Shown here one piece after another: positions 36,824-45,860 of a stretch of 64,000 bases of DNA; positions within the stretch are counted from its first letter, which is position 1; every line of letters begins with the position of its first letter. A model generated the notes under the pieces. That model was not told the DNA's origin. It saw nothing but the letters and a program-made list of their open reading frames with translations, and did no database searches. The position numbers were made by a program, and so were the translations under genes. Origin of the DNA: Chloroflexota bacterium (GTDB lineage: Bacteria; Chloroflexota; Anaerolineae; UBA7937; B3-Chlor); contig JAUWLF010000002.1 in the NCBI GenBank assembly GCA_030613785.1, positions 1 to 64,000 of the forward strand, given 5' to 3'.

Positions 36824-38365
36824 ATGCAAAGCAATGCCATCAGACTGGATCCCCGGGACAATGTGGCCACCGCGCTGCGAGATCTTCTTGCGGGGACCGA
36901 GGTAAGGATCGATGACGAGGTCATCGTATTGAACACCTCCGTTCCCGTCGGACACAAGTTCGCGCTGCGCCGGATAGCGGCTAGGGACCCGGTAGTCAAG
37001 TACGGCGCGCCCATCGGGTGGGCCACATCCGCGATCAAGAAGGGCGATCACACACACATCCACAACGTGCAGTCGTATCGGTCAATCACCTACGCCGGGA
37101 ATGTGAGCCAAGAGTACTTGCAGCTGACAGCCAGCGACCGTGGCTTCTCGCCGACTCCCTTTGGCTCTGGGCGAGTATCACCTCTGCCTGATGTGCTTGA
37201 GCCGGTGACAGTGATGGGGTATCGAAGGCCCGATGGCAGAGTAGGCATTCGCAACCACATTTTGATCCTGCCCACTGTCAGTTGCGTAAATACTACAGTT
37301 GGCAGAATCGGTCGGCTCCTGCAAGACGTCGTCGTGATTGCGCACCCATATGGGTGCACACAACTCGGTGCCGACCTGGAACAGACCAAGAGAGTCCTTC
37401 TGGGCTTTGCCACACATCCCAACGTGGCTGCTGTAGTACTCGTGAGTCTAGGGTGTGAGACCATGCCGATCCAAGAGATACATGACCAGGTTCTGAACCG
37501 TGGCAAGCCCGTCCGGCACCTAATAGTGCAGGAGGAAGGCGGAACCAAACGCACGGTGGAGAAGGCGGTCGAATGGGCTAACGCTATGTTACAAGAAGCA
37601 CAGTTGCAGCCTCGGGAATCTATCTTCTTGCATGAGCTGGTCATAGGTACTGAATGTGGTGGTTCGGATTCCCTTTCGGGACTGACAGCCAATCCCGCTC
37701 TGGGGCTGGCGAGTGATATGGTTATCGGTCACGGGGGCACTGTCATTCTGTCGGAGACACCAGAATTCATCGGGGCTGAGCACGTGCTGGCCAGAAGAGC
37801 AAGGAATGCAACCGTGGCCGATGGCATAGTGCGACTCGTAGCGCAGCGAGAGAGACAAGCCAGACTCGCAGGCGTTGACCTGCGCGGCGCTCAGCCAACA
37901 CCGGGGAACATGGCTGGGGGGCTAACCACCATCGAAGAGAAGTCACTGGGAGCAATTCGCAAAGGGGGCACCTCACCAATCCGAGAAGTCGTCCCGTACG
38001 CAGTCCACCCATCTCATAGTGGGCTCGTGATCATGGACACCCCCGGATATGACCCTGCGTCCGTTACGGCTATGGTAGCAGGCGGCGCCCAAGTGGTTGT
38101 CTTTACCACGGGAAGGGGCTCACCCGCAGGATCTCCTATTGCCCCAGTCATCAAGGTATCGAGCAACAGTGACGCTTGCCAGCGCATAGGGGCGGAGCAT
38201 ATCGACGTTGACTGCGGAGGGATCCTGGAAGGACGGGAGACGATAGCCGATATGGGGCAATGCATTTTTCGGGAAGTCATCGCTGTTGTGAACGGAGCAC
38301 TCACAAAGGCAGAGATCTCTGGACACGAAGACTTCGCCATTGCCCGTCTAGGCTTCGATCTTTAG
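36824..38365 (+). CDS. SAF/UxaA-type hydro-lyase (altronate dehydratase or sulfolactate sulfo-lyase family)
   Basis: 513 residues from ATG 36824 (GGGAGGAAC upstream); the track start at 36560 is rejected. An N-terminal SAF domain (about 1-100, VPVGHKFALRRIAARDPVVKYG) is followed by the UxaA C-terminal domain (GYRRPDGRVGIRNHILILP, HPYGCTQLGADLEQT, TECGGSDSLSGLTANPALG). The family removes water from altronate or galactarate, or sulfite from sulfolactate when encoded as SuyA plus SuyB. Here both domains are fused in one chain. With the HisD-like dehydrogenase a hydroxyacid or sulfoacid route is likely; the leaving group cannot be read from the sequence. Confidence 0.88.
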   Translation: MQSNAIRLDPRDNVATALRDLLAGTEVRIDDEVIVLNTSVPVGHKFALRRIAARDPVVKYGAPIGWATSAIKKGDHTHIHNVQSYRSITYAGNVSQEYLQLTASDRGFSPTPFGSGRVSPLPDVLEPVTVMGYRRPDGRVGIRNHILILPTVSCVNTTVGRIGRLLQDVVVIAHPYGCTQLGADLEQTKRVLLGFATHPNVAAVVLVSLGCETMPIQEIHDQVLNRGKPVRHLIVQEEGGTKRTVEKAVEWANAMLQEAQLQPRESIFLHELVIGTECGGSDSLSGLTANPALGLASDMVIGHGGTVILSETPEFIGAEHVLARRARNATVADGIVRLVAQRERQARLAGVDLRGAQPTPGNMAGGLTTIEEKSLGAIRKGGTSPIREVVPYAVHPSHSGLVIMDTPGYDPASVTAMVAGGAQVVVFTTGRGSPAGSPIAPVIKVSSNSDACQRIGAEHIDVDCGGILEGRETIADMGQCIFREVIAVVNGALTKAEISGHEDFAIARLGFDL

Positions 38366-39420
38366 CGCTTCGACTTGTGGGTGAGACAGCCCAAGAATAC
38401 GACTACTTCCTCCCGCCGTCGTCTGGCGCTTCGCGCAGGAACAGCACGAAAGATGGGTGGCCATTCGGCGCATGTTGCTGGTCAGTCGTCACGACGCCCG
38501 CTGGAGGGCTTGCATGGGCTATGGCGGTTCGTAGAGGAGTGGTCCAGTCGGTACCTTCGAGGTGGACCTCCCCGAGACTGGCCCTCCGCGACTCTGCTGC
38601 TCTAGGCGCGTCAGTACACCTCCTGTAAGGCACGCGGCAGGGCTCGCACACACAAAATCCCCTCGAGGTTCTCTGACATCGACCAACTGTTTGATGTTAG
38701 AAACGTCATGGTTAGTTGGTATTCTGGGCTATTGGTGGGTGCAGTTCCTGTTCAGGGGCCATGGTAGCCCAGAGCGCATGTGGGAGCAAGCTGGGGACGA
38801 CACACCGGAGATCAAAGCCCTCAGAAGCTGGTGCACACTGTCGGAGGCCATGACGGTCTACGGGGGAGAGACCAACGAACCGGAAGCCCATTGGAGTGAT
38901 ACTTCGTTCTGGCTTCAACACTACCCGAGACCAGAGGCGGAGCACCTCTGTGGCTCGTCCGTTCGGTTGTGCTGGGTAGACCGTGGCGGCCGCTAGGTCC
39001 TGGACATCACCTCATGTTTGCATTTTCGCGTGGTTTTGCGGCCACAATGCTCCCTATCCCGTGAAAGTCCAGCGCGCGAAACGGCGTACTTGCCTCGTTT
39101 TCCTCTCAGACTGGGCACACCCCATTGCCAGTCTCCGGTTGGTTCATAGGCCTTGCTAGCCACTGTGCTATGATCCTGATGCGCAGTTGTCACGTTTCCC
39201 AAGCCAGTGTCTTGATGGCATTGAAAGATCTCCGCACCCCCCTCGGAGCTCAAATCCGCCTCGACAGGCTCGATCTGATTGGCCCGTCGAGACTGTCTTG
39301 ATACGGAGCACAAAGCCAGGCTTAGGCGAACTCTAGTTCGAGAGCATATGTAGGAAGTACTCCCCCGGGGATTCTAACGCGCGCACATTGAAACCTCTGG
39401 GCATGAAACATACTCAAGCC
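38366..39420. other. Gene-poor stretch of about 1 kb
   Basis: No supported gene on either strand. ORFs such as 38562..38996 and 38993..39313 (minus) have low-quality composition, no ribosome sites and no known domains. It may hold remnants of decayed genes, but I cannot identify any. Confidence 0.5.
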
Positions 39421-39450
39421 GAAAAAGAAAACCCCACCTCACGATGGGGT
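39421..39450 (-). terminator. Rho-independent terminator downstream of tRNA-Asp
   Basis: On the minus strand ACCCCA-N8-TGGGGT is followed by TTTCTTTTTC, a classic stem and U-run. It ends the tRNA transcript about 90 bases past its 3' end. Confidence 0.7.
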
Positions 39451-39539
39451 CTTCTTCTGCGTTGGGTCCAGTTAGCCGGGGCTGCTACCCCACCAGTCTG
39501 CTAACTTGGCCCCTGGTGGTAGTATGAAGATGTCACAGG

Positions 39540-39614
39540 CGGGAGCGACGGGATTTGAACCCGCGATCTCCTGCTTGACAGGCAGGTATGTTAGCCAAGC
39601 TACACCACGCCCCC
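39540..39614 (-). tRNA. tRNA-Asp (anticodon GTC)
   Basis: On the minus strand the acceptor GGGGGCG pairs with CGCTCCC (one G-U pair), with discriminator G. The anticodon arm is CCTGC-CTGTCAA-GCAGG with GTC, and the T arm has GGTTCGAAT. CCA is not encoded. It has its own promoter and terminator. Confidence 0.93.
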
Positions 39615-39629
39615 TCAGACTACTTTCAT

Positions 39630-39658
39630 ATCTTACCATAGACTCTCGATTTGGTCAA
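39630..39658 (-). promoter_or_regulatory. Promoter of tRNA-Asp
   Basis: Minus strand TTGACC, 17-base spacer, TAAGAT, placing the start about 8 bases before the tRNA 5' end. It lies just after the stop of the zinc-ribbon gene. Confidence 0.55.
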
Positions 39659-39662
39659 ATTC

Positions 39663-40517
39663 CTATCCCCAACGGAACATCCACGTCTCGCTGGTTGGAC
39701 TGATTGGTACTCCCTGACCGGCTCCAACGGGATCACTAACCACCGTTATGCTCCAGTTCACTGTCCGATCTCCGCCGAGTTGATCATACAGATCGTCCCC
39801 CACGCGCCATACGGTGTCCTTGGTCCAGGCACCCCACAGGCCAAGCTCGCCGTTTCGATCCGTGTAGCTCAGACCAACGGCATACCATTCGTCTTCGGCC
39901 AGCGCTCCCACCGGCTCCCACTTCAGCTCGATGAGAGCGCCGTAGCTGAACTTGAGCGGGTCGTCTGGAGCCCACCCTGTTTCATCCTCAGGTTCGATCA
40001 ACTGCGGCGCTGCGTACTTGACGCCAGGAGTCGCAGCAAGTGTCGCGGTCAGTGTCTCTGTTGGAGCCGGTGACTCGGAAGGCGGTGCTGTGGCTGTGGC
40101 CGTGAGCGTAGCGGTCGCCGTTATCACCGGCGTGAACGTCGCCGTCGCTGTTCGTGTGGCCGTCGGTGGTCGAGCCGTCTCCGTGGCCGTCGCCGTGGGA
40201 GGCAGGATGACCTCCGTTGGCGTGGGCGAGGGAGGGCCGGCGACGAAAGGAACGTCGACCGGCAGCGGCACGATGGTCGAAACGGCATAGATCACTATCG
40301 CAGCCAGGACGACCACTGCCAAGGACCCGATGATCTTCCAAGGGATTCTCTTTCTGCCCAACTCCTCACCGCAATGGGGACAAACGGCCAGACCAGCCCG
40401 TATCTCCCTCTTGCAACGTGGACAGGAGATGCTCTCCCTTCGTAGACGAGCGCCACAGCGAGGGCAGACGCCGTCTTTCTCTGAGACCTGAGCACCACAC
40501 CATCTGCAACTCTGCAT
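39663..40517 (-). CDS. Double zinc-ribbon membrane protein with Pro/Thr-rich linker
   Basis: 284 residues. Two zinc ribbons occupy about 1-55: CRWCG...CPRCG and CPRCK...CPHCG. A single membrane helix follows (about 62-85, IIGSLAVVVLAAIVIYAVS), then a Pro/Thr/Ala low-complexity linker (about 95-165). The C-terminal domain reads like a beta-sandwich (ALIELKWEPVGALAEDEWYAVGLSY). The ribbons should be cytoplasmic and the C-terminal domain outside. Function unknown; the layout is frequent in Chloroflexota. It follows the GDT1-type gene, and its ATG at 40517 is close to that stop. Confidence 0.8.
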   Translation of the reverse strand: MQSCRWCGAQVSEKDGVCPRCGARLRRESISCPRCKREIRAGLAVCPHCGEELGRKRIPWKIIGSLAVVVLAAIVIYAVSTIVPLPVDVPFVAGPPSPTPTEVILPPTATATETARPPTATRTATATFTPVITATATLTATATAPPSESPAPTETLTATLAATPGVKYAAPQLIEPEDETGWAPDDPLKFSYGALIELKWEPVGALAEDEWYAVGLSYTDRNGELGLWGAWTKDTVWRVGDDLYDQLGGDRTVNWSITVVSDPVGAGQGVPISPTSETWMFRWG

Positions 40518-40521
40518 CACA

Positions 40522-40797
40522 CTACGATCCTCTAGACAACAGCATGAAAGCCCCGACCAGGATGAAAAGGGCTCCCGCTCCCTTCCTGATGTACTGGGCT
40601 GGGATGACTCTGGTCAGTGTCCCACCGATGGCAACCGCCAGGAGTGTGACCAGAGCCAGGGCCAGCACCGCCCCAGCGAAGACCGACAGGGGCCTGTTGG
40701 ATTCGGCGGTCATGGCGATGGCCGCTAACTGCGTCTTGTCTCCGAGTTCTGCCAGGAATATCAGACCAAAAGTGCTGGCCACTATCCTCCAATCCAT
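40522..40797 (-). CDS. GDT1/TMEM165 family protein (UPF0016), single-domain
   Basis: 91 residues, essentially one UPF0016 repeat: the ELGDKTQ motif (about 17-23) in the first helix region, then two more membrane helices. Two-repeat members transport Mn2+ or Ca2+; half-size members presumably dimerise. Only one ELGDKTQ copy is present and no second half is adjacent. It is 20 bases after the site-2 protease gene, in the same operon. Confidence 0.85.
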   Translation of the reverse strand: MDWRIVASTFGLIFLAELGDKTQLAAIAMTAESNRPLSVFAGAVLALALVTLLAVAIGGTLTRVIPAQYIRKGAGALFILVGAFMLLSRGS

Positions 40798-40816
40798 CTC
40801 TAAGCAACCTCTTCAC

Positions 40817-41890
40817 TCAAGGCAATAGTGAACCGCCGCTGGCTAATCGCAGGATATCGAAGTAGGAAACCACCAGAATGAGACCCAGGAGAATCACCAT
40901 GCCGATGACGTGAACCAGGCCCTCCTTCTCCGGCGAGATGCGCTTGCCCCCTCGCAACACCTCCAGCACCACAAAGACCAACCGCCCCCCATCGAGAGCG
41001 GGAAAAGGAAGCATGTTTATGATGCCCAGTTGCGTGCTTAGAAACGCTGCGAAGCGCAACGTGTCCGTAAGGCCATAACGCACCGCCTCGCTCGTGGCCT
41101 GGACAATGCCTATCGGGCCAGCGACCTCTGGAGCTACCAGTCCCCTTACCACCGCCACGGCCCACTGGAAGATGGCGAACATCCACAGAAACGTCTCGTA
41201 GATCCCGCGCGGGATGGCCTCCCACACCGGGTAGGATTTCGTCACCAGAGCTGGTCCGACCGCTACGCCCATGGGACCCTCACCTTCAGGCGGATCCGTG
41301 CGCGGCGTCACCTCCACCGGATCGAGGACAGCTCCGTTCCTGACCACCGTGAGGCTGAGTTGCTGACCCAAATGGTCATGGGTGTAGGCCTGAAGCGCCT
41401 CATAATCCTCCACTTCTTGTCCATCCACCGCCACTACCGTATCCCCTGCCCGAAGGCCGGCCTCCTCAGCCGGTGAGTCAGGTACCACCTGATAGATGCC
41501 AGCGCCAGGCATAGTCTCGTCTGGAACCAGCGTGCCTATCATGTACACCGCGCTGAGCAGGACGATGGCCAGCACGATGTTCATCATGGACCCGGCCGAG
41601 AGGACCACGGCTCTGACCAGTCTGCTTTTGCTGGCCAGGCTATTCGGCTCCTCCGGATCTTCCTCGCCCACCATGCGCACAAAGCCACCCACAGGGATGG
41701 CGTTGATTGTGAACTCCGTGCCACCGCGCTTTGCTATGGTCAGAAGCCTGGGCGGATAGCCAAGGCCGAACTCCTCGACTTTGACTCCCGCCTTCTTCGC
41801 CGCCACGAAGTGCCCCATCTCATGGACCAGCACCATGAGGCTGAAAACGAGCACCACCGCCACAACGGTCACTACTGTTGTGAGTATCAT
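40817..41890 (-). CDS. rseP: RseP-type site-2 protease (M50 RIP metalloprotease)
   Basis: 357 residues. The zinc motif HEMGH lies in the first helix (LVHEMGHFVAAKKAG), with the family segment VEEFGLGYPPRL. There is one PDZ domain (about 125-210, VVPDSPAEEAGLRAGDTVVAVDG) and the third-ligand motif FPALDGGR. It cleaves membrane-bound anti-sigma factors or signal peptides in the membrane plane. First gene of a three-gene minus-strand operon with the promoter at 41945. Confidence 0.92.
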   Translation of the reverse strand: MILTTVVTVVAVVLVFSLMVLVHEMGHFVAAKKAGVKVEEFGLGYPPRLLTIAKRGGTEFTINAIPVGGFVRMVGEEDPEEPNSLASKSRLVRAVVLSAGSMMNIVLAIVLLSAVYMIGTLVPDETMPGAGIYQVVPDSPAEEAGLRAGDTVVAVDGQEVEDYEALQAYTHDHLGQQLSLTVVRNGAVLDPVEVTPRTDPPEGEGPMGVAVGPALVTKSYPVWEAIPRGIYETFLWMFAIFQWAVAVVRGLVAPEVAGPIGIVQATSEAVRYGLTDTLRFAAFLSTQLGIINMLPFPALDGGRLVFVVLEVLRGGKRISPEKEGLVHVIGMVILLGLILVVSYFDILRLASGGSLLP

Positions 41891-41944
41891 CGTCTAACTA
41901 GACTCCTCGTCTGGCTGTTTCGCTGAATCCGCCAAAGACGCTCT

Positions 41945-41973
41945 ATTATACTCTCCGGACAACTCCATGGCAA
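41945..41973 (-). promoter_or_regulatory. Promoter of the site-2 protease operon
   Basis: Minus strand TTGCCA, 17-base spacer, perfect TATAAT; start expected near 41938, about 48 bases before the ATG. Confidence 0.65.
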
Positions 41974-42062
41974 ATTCGAGCGGATGACGCATAACCCGAG
42001 CAATCGATCCTTTCTGGCCTCTGGCCCGCCGTCCGCGACCTCTGCGCGACAACAGCAGGTCA

Positions 42063-42091
42063 TTGCCCACACGTCCCAAAGACGATACAAT
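42063..42091 (+). promoter_or_regulatory. Promoter giving a nearly leaderless transcript of the nucleotidyltransferase gene
   Basis: TTGCCC, 17-base spacer, TACAAT (42086-42091). The start would fall around 42098, within a few bases of the ATG at 42100, and no ribosome site precedes the gene, so translation may be leaderless. Confidence 0.45.
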
Positions 42092-42099
42092 CCAGACAA

Positions 42100-43254
42100 A
42101 TGATCGACCCCTCAAAGCACAGACTGCTACTGGCGTGCGTGAAGGCCCGTTGGGATCTCACACAGCTTGACGAGGCCCGAAGGATCGTGCACGAGTGCGC
42201 CGTGGACTGGGACGAATTCCTGCACCAAGCCGCCAGACACGCCGTGGCTCCCCTGATCCACGATGCCCTCAAAGAGGAGGACGCCATCCTACCTGATCAC
42301 GTCAAGGAGAAACTGGCGACGGCGTACTATCACACCGCCCTGCACAATACTCTTCTCTATGAGCGACTGGCGAAGATCGTCGATGCCTTCAACAGAGCCG
42401 AGGTACCTGTCATCCTCCTCAAAGGGGCTGCGTTGGCCCAGCAGGTGTATGGCAACGTTGCCTTGCGGCCCATGAGTGACCTGGATTTCCTGGTGAGGAA
42501 GGAGAAGATGTCGAGGGCGGAGAGGTTGCTCGTGGAACTCGGGTATGAGGTTCGTGACCATGCTCACCCCTACCTCCGACACGCCACGTTTGCCGGCGAA
42601 AGCAACGGTACGCGTGCTCACATCGAAGTCCATCGCCACATTGTGTCCTCGGCCTATTACAGGAGAACGATTCCCGACGAGTGGCTCTGGCAACACGCCA
42701 GTGAATCTGCCATCGGTGATGTCACGGCGCTGATGCTCTCACCCGAACGGGCCATTGCACATTCTTGTCTGCACCTGCTGGACCACGTGGGTACCGCCGG
42801 AACGCTGCTGTGGCTTTGCGATATCAGGGAGATCTCGCAACGGCGTGAGATCAACTGGGAGACCCTCGCAGACAAGCTGATACAGTTCAAGATCGCCTTG
42901 CCAGCCGGCTCCATGCTGTTCGCCTGCTCCAGGCTCCTTGATCTCCCCCTTTCCGATCACGTTCGACAAAGGCTGCTCACCCATCAACCTGGGTTCCTGG
43001 AGAAAAAGGCCTACCAATTCTGCCTGTCCCCGGCCCGGAGCTCGGCCAGCAAGACCTTCTTCGATTTCCTTGCCGTCGAGGGCATCTCAGCAAGGGTTCA
43101 GTACCTCCGTTCCCGCCTCCTTCCTGACCGGGACTACATGATGGCACGGTACTCAATTCGCCATCCTTGGCTCGTGCCACTCTACTATCTCCGCTTGATC
43201 GCACAAGCCGCCTTCGATAGCCTCAGAGCTGTCACTCAACCGCGCCAAGGTTGA
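42100..43254 (+). CDS. Nucleotidyltransferase family protein (PF14907 type)
   Basis: 384 residues. The nucleotidyltransferase core is visible in VPVILLKGAALAQQVYGNVALRPMSDLDFLV (about 105-135; the D-x-D carries metal), followed by a helical C-terminal region. These proteins are common in polysaccharide and lasso-peptide loci; what they transfer is not well established. It is the first plus-strand gene of the glycan region and diverges from the protease operon. Role in glycan synthesis is inferred from position only. Confidence 0.78.
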   Translation: MIDPSKHRLLLACVKARWDLTQLDEARRIVHECAVDWDEFLHQAARHAVAPLIHDALKEEDAILPDHVKEKLATAYYHTALHNTLLYERLAKIVDAFNRAEVPVILLKGAALAQQVYGNVALRPMSDLDFLVRKEKMSRAERLLVELGYEVRDHAHPYLRHATFAGESNGTRAHIEVHRHIVSSAYYRRTIPDEWLWQHASESAIGDVTALMLSPERAIAHSCLHLLDHVGTAGTLLWLCDIREISQRREINWETLADKLIQFKIALPAGSMLFACSRLLDLPLSDHVRQRLLTHQPGFLEKKAYQFCLSPARSSASKTFFDFLAVEGISARVQYLRSRLLPDRDYMMARYSIRHPWLVPLYYLRLIAQAAFDSLRAVTQPRQG

Positions 43255-43345
43255 TCTCTGGCCACGTTCTTGATCGTCCACCTTCGGTAGGCGGATCCAC
43301 AGCGGCTCGCGCGCACCAGCAGCGAAGGTCAGCCAGAGCGAGGGA

Positions 43346-43374
43346 TTGAATCGACGAAAGACACTGGATATAAT
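43346..43374 (+). promoter_or_regulatory. Promoter upstream of the O-antigen ligase gene
   Basis: TTGAAT, 17-base spacer, perfect TATAAT (43369-43374). Start near 43381, leader about 125 bases. It could drive the tightly packed genes 43506-57099. Confidence 0.5.
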
Positions 43375-43505
43375 ATGAACCTAGCAGGACGGCCTGGTCT
43401 CACAGTGACTTGCCCGCCTGGCCAAAGGGCGTCCAGTGCTGGCCTGCGGCACACTGACCGGCACGTCCATGTGTGACATATGCTCCGCGAGGATAAAGTG
43501 GTGTA

Positions 43506-45119
43506 ATGAGACACTTAGTCAATGTCATTGCCCGCTATGAGCTTCTGTTGCTCGCTGCAGCGACGCCTTTTCTCCTCTTCCCCAGCAAGTGGACCCCCAT
43601 CGGCGTGGCGCTGATCGCCGTGGCGTGGGCTTGTCGCTGGATCGCCACGGGCCACATCTCTGCCCGGACAGCGATGGACGTTCCCATCATTTTGCTGCTG
43701 ATCATGACTGGCGTGAGCCTGATCCCTTCCGTCGCTCTCGACCTCAGCCTCAACCGCATGTCGATCATCATCCTGGGAGTGGCTTTGTTCTACGGCATGG
43801 TCAACGGCATGCCCAGCGAGGCGCACATACACTACATGGGGATGGCCCTGGTAGTGGTGGGGCTCACTGTGGCGGTGGTGAGTTTCCTAGGCACGGATTG
43901 GGAGATCGGTGCCTTGATCGAACTGCCAGCAGTCTACGGACGCCTCCCAGGTCCCGTGATCCGGGGTCTGCCGGGCAGCGGGGTGATAGAGGAGTACGAC
44001 CTGATCAACCCCAGGGTAACGGCCGGAGCGCTGGCTATCCTGCTCCCAGTCCCCCTGGCCTACCTTGTCTTCGGGCAGGGCCGGAAGCTGCGCTTGCTCT
44101 CCGCCCTGACCGCGCTGGTGATGGTTGGCGTCTTGCTCCTCACTCAGGCCCCTCAGGGTTTGCTGGGCCTCGCGGCCGCACTGTTCCTCATCGGTGTGTG
44201 GCGGAGTCGCTGGTTCCTGCTCAGCCTGCCTCTTGGCTTGGCTGGGATCCTCGCTGCTTGGCATCTCCTGGATCTGAGCCAAGTGTTAGATAGTTGGCTG
44301 ACGCCCGCAACCACGGAAGCTCTTGACTTTGCGTTATACAGCCGTGCGGTGAATGGGGCGTGGGGTGTGGCTATGGTCCGCGACATGCCGTACACCGGCA
44401 TCGGTCTCAATACCTTTCCGGTCATAGATGGGCTCTACAGCGGTGGCGGAGGCCACGCACCGCACGCTCACAACACTCTGATTCAAACTGCGGTGGATCT
44501 GGGGGTACCAGGCTTGGTGGCGCTCCTTGCGCTCTTGGCCGCCTTTGCTTATACTGTGGCACTCGCTTATCGCGCTTCCCGCAGTCGCAATCAGCGTGCG
44601 CTGCTGGTCGGGATCTGCGGCGTCGTGCTGGCCTGGCTGGCCTACGGACTCTTGGACAGCATCACGCTCGGACATAAGCCGGGATTGGCCATATGGGTGG
44701 CGCTTGGCTTGGCCGCGGCGATCCGACTCCAAGTGGAACAACCACCCACGCAGGCCGTGCCTTTCCCGAAGCGATTCAGCCGCAACTGGATGGTGTTGGT
44801 GGTACTGCCCCTGGTTCTCCTGCTGGCGATGGTGGGTTTGACCGCACGCAACAGCATCGGCGCCTTCTATGTCAACCTGGGAGTGATGGAAGCCCACCGG
44901 GCCCTGGCTAACCCGGAGTCAGTGGACAGTGTGACGGACCATCTGGATGCGGCCGAAGAGTATTTTCAGCAAGCGATACGGTGGGATTCCCGTGCAAGAC
45001 GCGCCCGCCGTTTGCTGGACTGGACCCACAGTCTGGATGGAAAAGTATTGAGCAAGCGTTGGCCTCGAGAATCAGCAAACGTTGAGCAATGGAGGAGTGT
45101 GCTCGGAGACGAGGAATGA
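43506..45119 (+). CDS. O-antigen ligase/polymerase family protein (Wzy_C)
   Basis: 537 residues with roughly ten to twelve membrane helices and the family segment near 300-330 (DMPYTGIGLNTFPV and HAPHAHNTLIQTAVDLGVPGL), where the large external loop and its conserved His/Asn lie. A soluble C-terminal tail (about 450-537) follows. It joins or polymerises lipid-linked glycan outside the membrane. It overlaps the next gene by four bases (ATGA). Confidence 0.87.
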   Translation: MRHLVNVIARYELLLLAAATPFLLFPSKWTPIGVALIAVAWACRWIATGHISARTAMDVPIILLLIMTGVSLIPSVALDLSLNRMSIIILGVALFYGMVNGMPSEAHIHYMGMALVVVGLTVAVVSFLGTDWEIGALIELPAVYGRLPGPVIRGLPGSGVIEEYDLINPRVTAGALAILLPVPLAYLVFGQGRKLRLLSALTALVMVGVLLLTQAPQGLLGLAAALFLIGVWRSRWFLLSLPLGLAGILAAWHLLDLSQVLDSWLTPATTEALDFALYSRAVNGAWGVAMVRDMPYTGIGLNTFPVIDGLYSGGGGHAPHAHNTLIQTAVDLGVPGLVALLALLAAFAYTVALAYRASRSRNQRALLVGICGVVLAWLAYGLLDSITLGHKPGLAIWVALGLAAAIRLQVEQPPTQAVPFPKRFSRNWMVLVVLPLVLLLAMVGLTARNSIGAFYVNLGVMEAHRALANPESVDSVTDHLDAAEEYFQQAIRWDSRARRARRLLDWTHSLDGKVLSKRWPRESANVEQWRSVLGDEE

Positions 45120-45856
45120 CGCAGCAGACAGCATCGCATGGGCCCAAGGTGGTGGCCGCCATCCCCTGCCACAACGAACAGCAGTTCATCGGCGACATCG
45201 TGCGCTCAGCGCAGAAGTATGTGGACCGAGTGGTAGTCGTCGACGATGGATCGTCGGACGGCACCAGCCGGTCTGCGGAACAGGCCGGAGCAATGGTGGT
45301 GCGGCACGGCGCGAACGAAGGGCCAGGAAGAGCCTACAGATCCTGCTTTGAGGCTGCACACTCCTTCGGGGCGGACATCTTGGTCACCCTGGACGGAGAC
45401 GGCCAGCACCAGCCGGATGAACTGCCCCGAATCCTGGATCCCTTGCTGGCCGGAGAGGCAGATCTGGTCATCGGTTCCCGCTTCCTGAACGACTACGAGA
45501 TTCGGCGTTACCGCAAGTTCGGCATTGACGTCATCACCTGGCTCTACAATCTGGGCTCTGACGTCAAGGTGGTTGACGCCCAGAGCTGCTATCGAGGCTA
45601 CAGTCGCAGAGCACTGGACACCCTGCGCATCACCGAGAGCGGCTTCGGTTTCAGTGTCGAGTTGCTCGTGCAGGCCAGGCAAAGAGGTCTGGTGATCAAG
45701 GAGGTGCCCGTTTCCTGCATCTATCACCCACACAGCCACAGCATCAACCCAGTGATTCATGGGGTGGGCGTGGCTTTGATGGTGGTGAAGCATCGGCTCA
45801 AGAGCCTCTGGGTCAGGCCCAGCGGCGCGTCGGACTCCGCGAGGACTTCGAGGTGA
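45116..45856 (+). CDS. Glycosyltransferase family 2 (dolichyl-phosphate mannosyltransferase-like)
   Basis: 246 residues. The GT-A fold shows in AAIPCHNEQQFIGD, VVVDDGSSDGT, the DxD motif in TLDGDGQHQPDELP, and DLVIGSRF. No C-terminal membrane helices are obvious, so it is a soluble DPM1-like enzyme, probably charging a polyprenyl phosphate with a sugar. The ATG at 45116 overlaps the previous stop, so translation is coupled. Confidence 0.88.
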   Translation: MTQQTASHGPKVVAAIPCHNEQQFIGDIVRSAQKYVDRVVVVDDGSSDGTSRSAEQAGAMVVRHGANEGPGRAYRSCFEAAHSFGADILVTLDGDGQHQPDELPRILDPLLAGEADLVIGSRFLNDYEIRRYRKFGIDVITWLYNLGSDVKVVDAQSCYRGYSRRALDTLRITESGFGFSVELLVQARQRGLVIKEVPVSCIYHPHSHSINPVIHGVGVALMVVKHRLKSLWVRPSGASDSARTSR

Positions 45857-45860
45857 GCAG

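Noticed and set aside
38562-38996. 144-codon ORF in the gene-poor stretch
   Set aside because: No ribosome site and no recognisable domain; Arg/Ser-rich start typical of chance frames.
39453-39539. Possible second tRNA or structured RNA after tRNA-Asp
   Set aside because: Small inverted repeats are present, but no T-loop GGTTCRA or complete cloverleaf can be drawn.
40021-40250. Repetitive GTCGC/GTGGC-rich tract suspected to be a tandem repeat or CRISPR-like array
   Set aside because: It is the coding strand complement of the Pro/Thr/Ala linker of the zinc-ribbon protein; there are no regular spacers.
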